Assembly: GCA_963711635.1 (NCBI GenBank)
Contig: CAVQEZ010000013.1
Coordinates: forward strand, 100,200 to 164,199
Direction of reading: 5' to 3'
Length of the DNA: 64,000 bases
DNA from: CADEED01 sp963711635
GTDB lineage: Bacteria; Pseudomonadota; Gammaproteobacteria; Steroidobacterales; Steroidobacteraceae
How positions within the stretch are numbered: the stretch's first letter is position 1; the number at the start of each line of letters is the position of its first letter. The position numbers were made by a program, and so were the translations under genes. Positions 63,978-64,000 of this stretch are shown here, piece after piece. Under the pieces are notes generated by a model, which saw nothing but the letters and a program-made list of their open reading frames with translations, made no database searches and was not told the origin of the DNA.

Positions 63978-64000
63978 TATCATTACGAAGTCGGCGCTGC

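Overview
The window reads as two unrelated high-GC genomes joined at about 39,830. Left of that point the genes are those of an aerobic gammaproteobacterium, probably near Steroidobacteraceae/Xanthomonadales (inference from ubiE-ubiJ-ubiB, a proteobacterial trp operon with a leader peptide, and a Xanthomonas/Caulobacter-type TonB receptor next to flavin halogenases). Right of it the genes look Chloroflexota-like: a class III cyclase/NB-ARC/TPR protein, Thr/Pro-linker secreted proteins ending in a Tyr-Leu-Pro motif, and small CTAG-bounded repeats. At the join a TPR/2OG-oxygenase gene on the plus strand is cut off mid-domain and continues directly into the N-terminus of rsmI on the minus strand. 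This is best explained as an assembly chimera.

Left part. 25-5136 (minus): ribosomal protein THX, a small unknown, and a 2-oxoacid:ferredoxin oxidoreductase operon (korA, korB) behind a GltD-like flavoprotein/ferredoxin fusion. 5206-9091 (plus): a DUF971 gene, then ubiquinone genes ubiE, a small membrane protein, ubiJ and ubiB. 9092-18222: methyltransferase, MFS transporter, a winged-helix/TPR regulator, a large hybrid histidine kinase, a DUF6265-type secreted protein and an AraC regulator. 18210-26180 (minus): a complete trpL-E-G-D-C-F-B-A operon followed by a Bcr/CflA-type exporter gene. Its leader holds a promoter, a 15-codon trpL with three successive Trp codons that starts almost at the predicted transcript start, and alternative antiterminator and terminator hairpins. 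26231-30044 (plus): RidA, a HerA-like ATPase, a DUF2780-like protein and YajQ. 30045-38571 (minus): a TonB receptor, three tandem flavin-dependent halogenase genes (the middle one divergent) and a 2OG-Fe(II) oxygenase; a TPR/2OG oxygenase is divergent from it.

Right part. Sulfurtransferase and CBM48 protein; a beta-propeller protein with a PEP-CTERM-like tail; TrmI; tRNA-Arg(UCU); an orphan Phd-like antitoxin with a toxin stub; the cyclase/ATPase/TPR protein; a DUF433/DUF5615-like toxin-antitoxin pair; rhomboid protease; a clan-A glycoside-hydrolase-like protein; obg; nadD; three tandem secreted paralogues, two of which share a conserved leader hairpin; a VWA (CoxE-like) protein; a sensor kinase lacking its phospho-acceptor histidine; and RNase HI. 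Five small mobile-looking repeats of two families lie between these genes, all ending in CTAG.

Sequence quality: single-base frameshifts are rare before 24.4 kb, very dense from 24.4 to 39.8 kb, and scattered after 50 kb. They hit housekeeping genes (trpE, yajQ, obg, nadD), so I treat them as sequencing errors rather than gene decay. Coordinates of such genes span the whole reconstructed gene.
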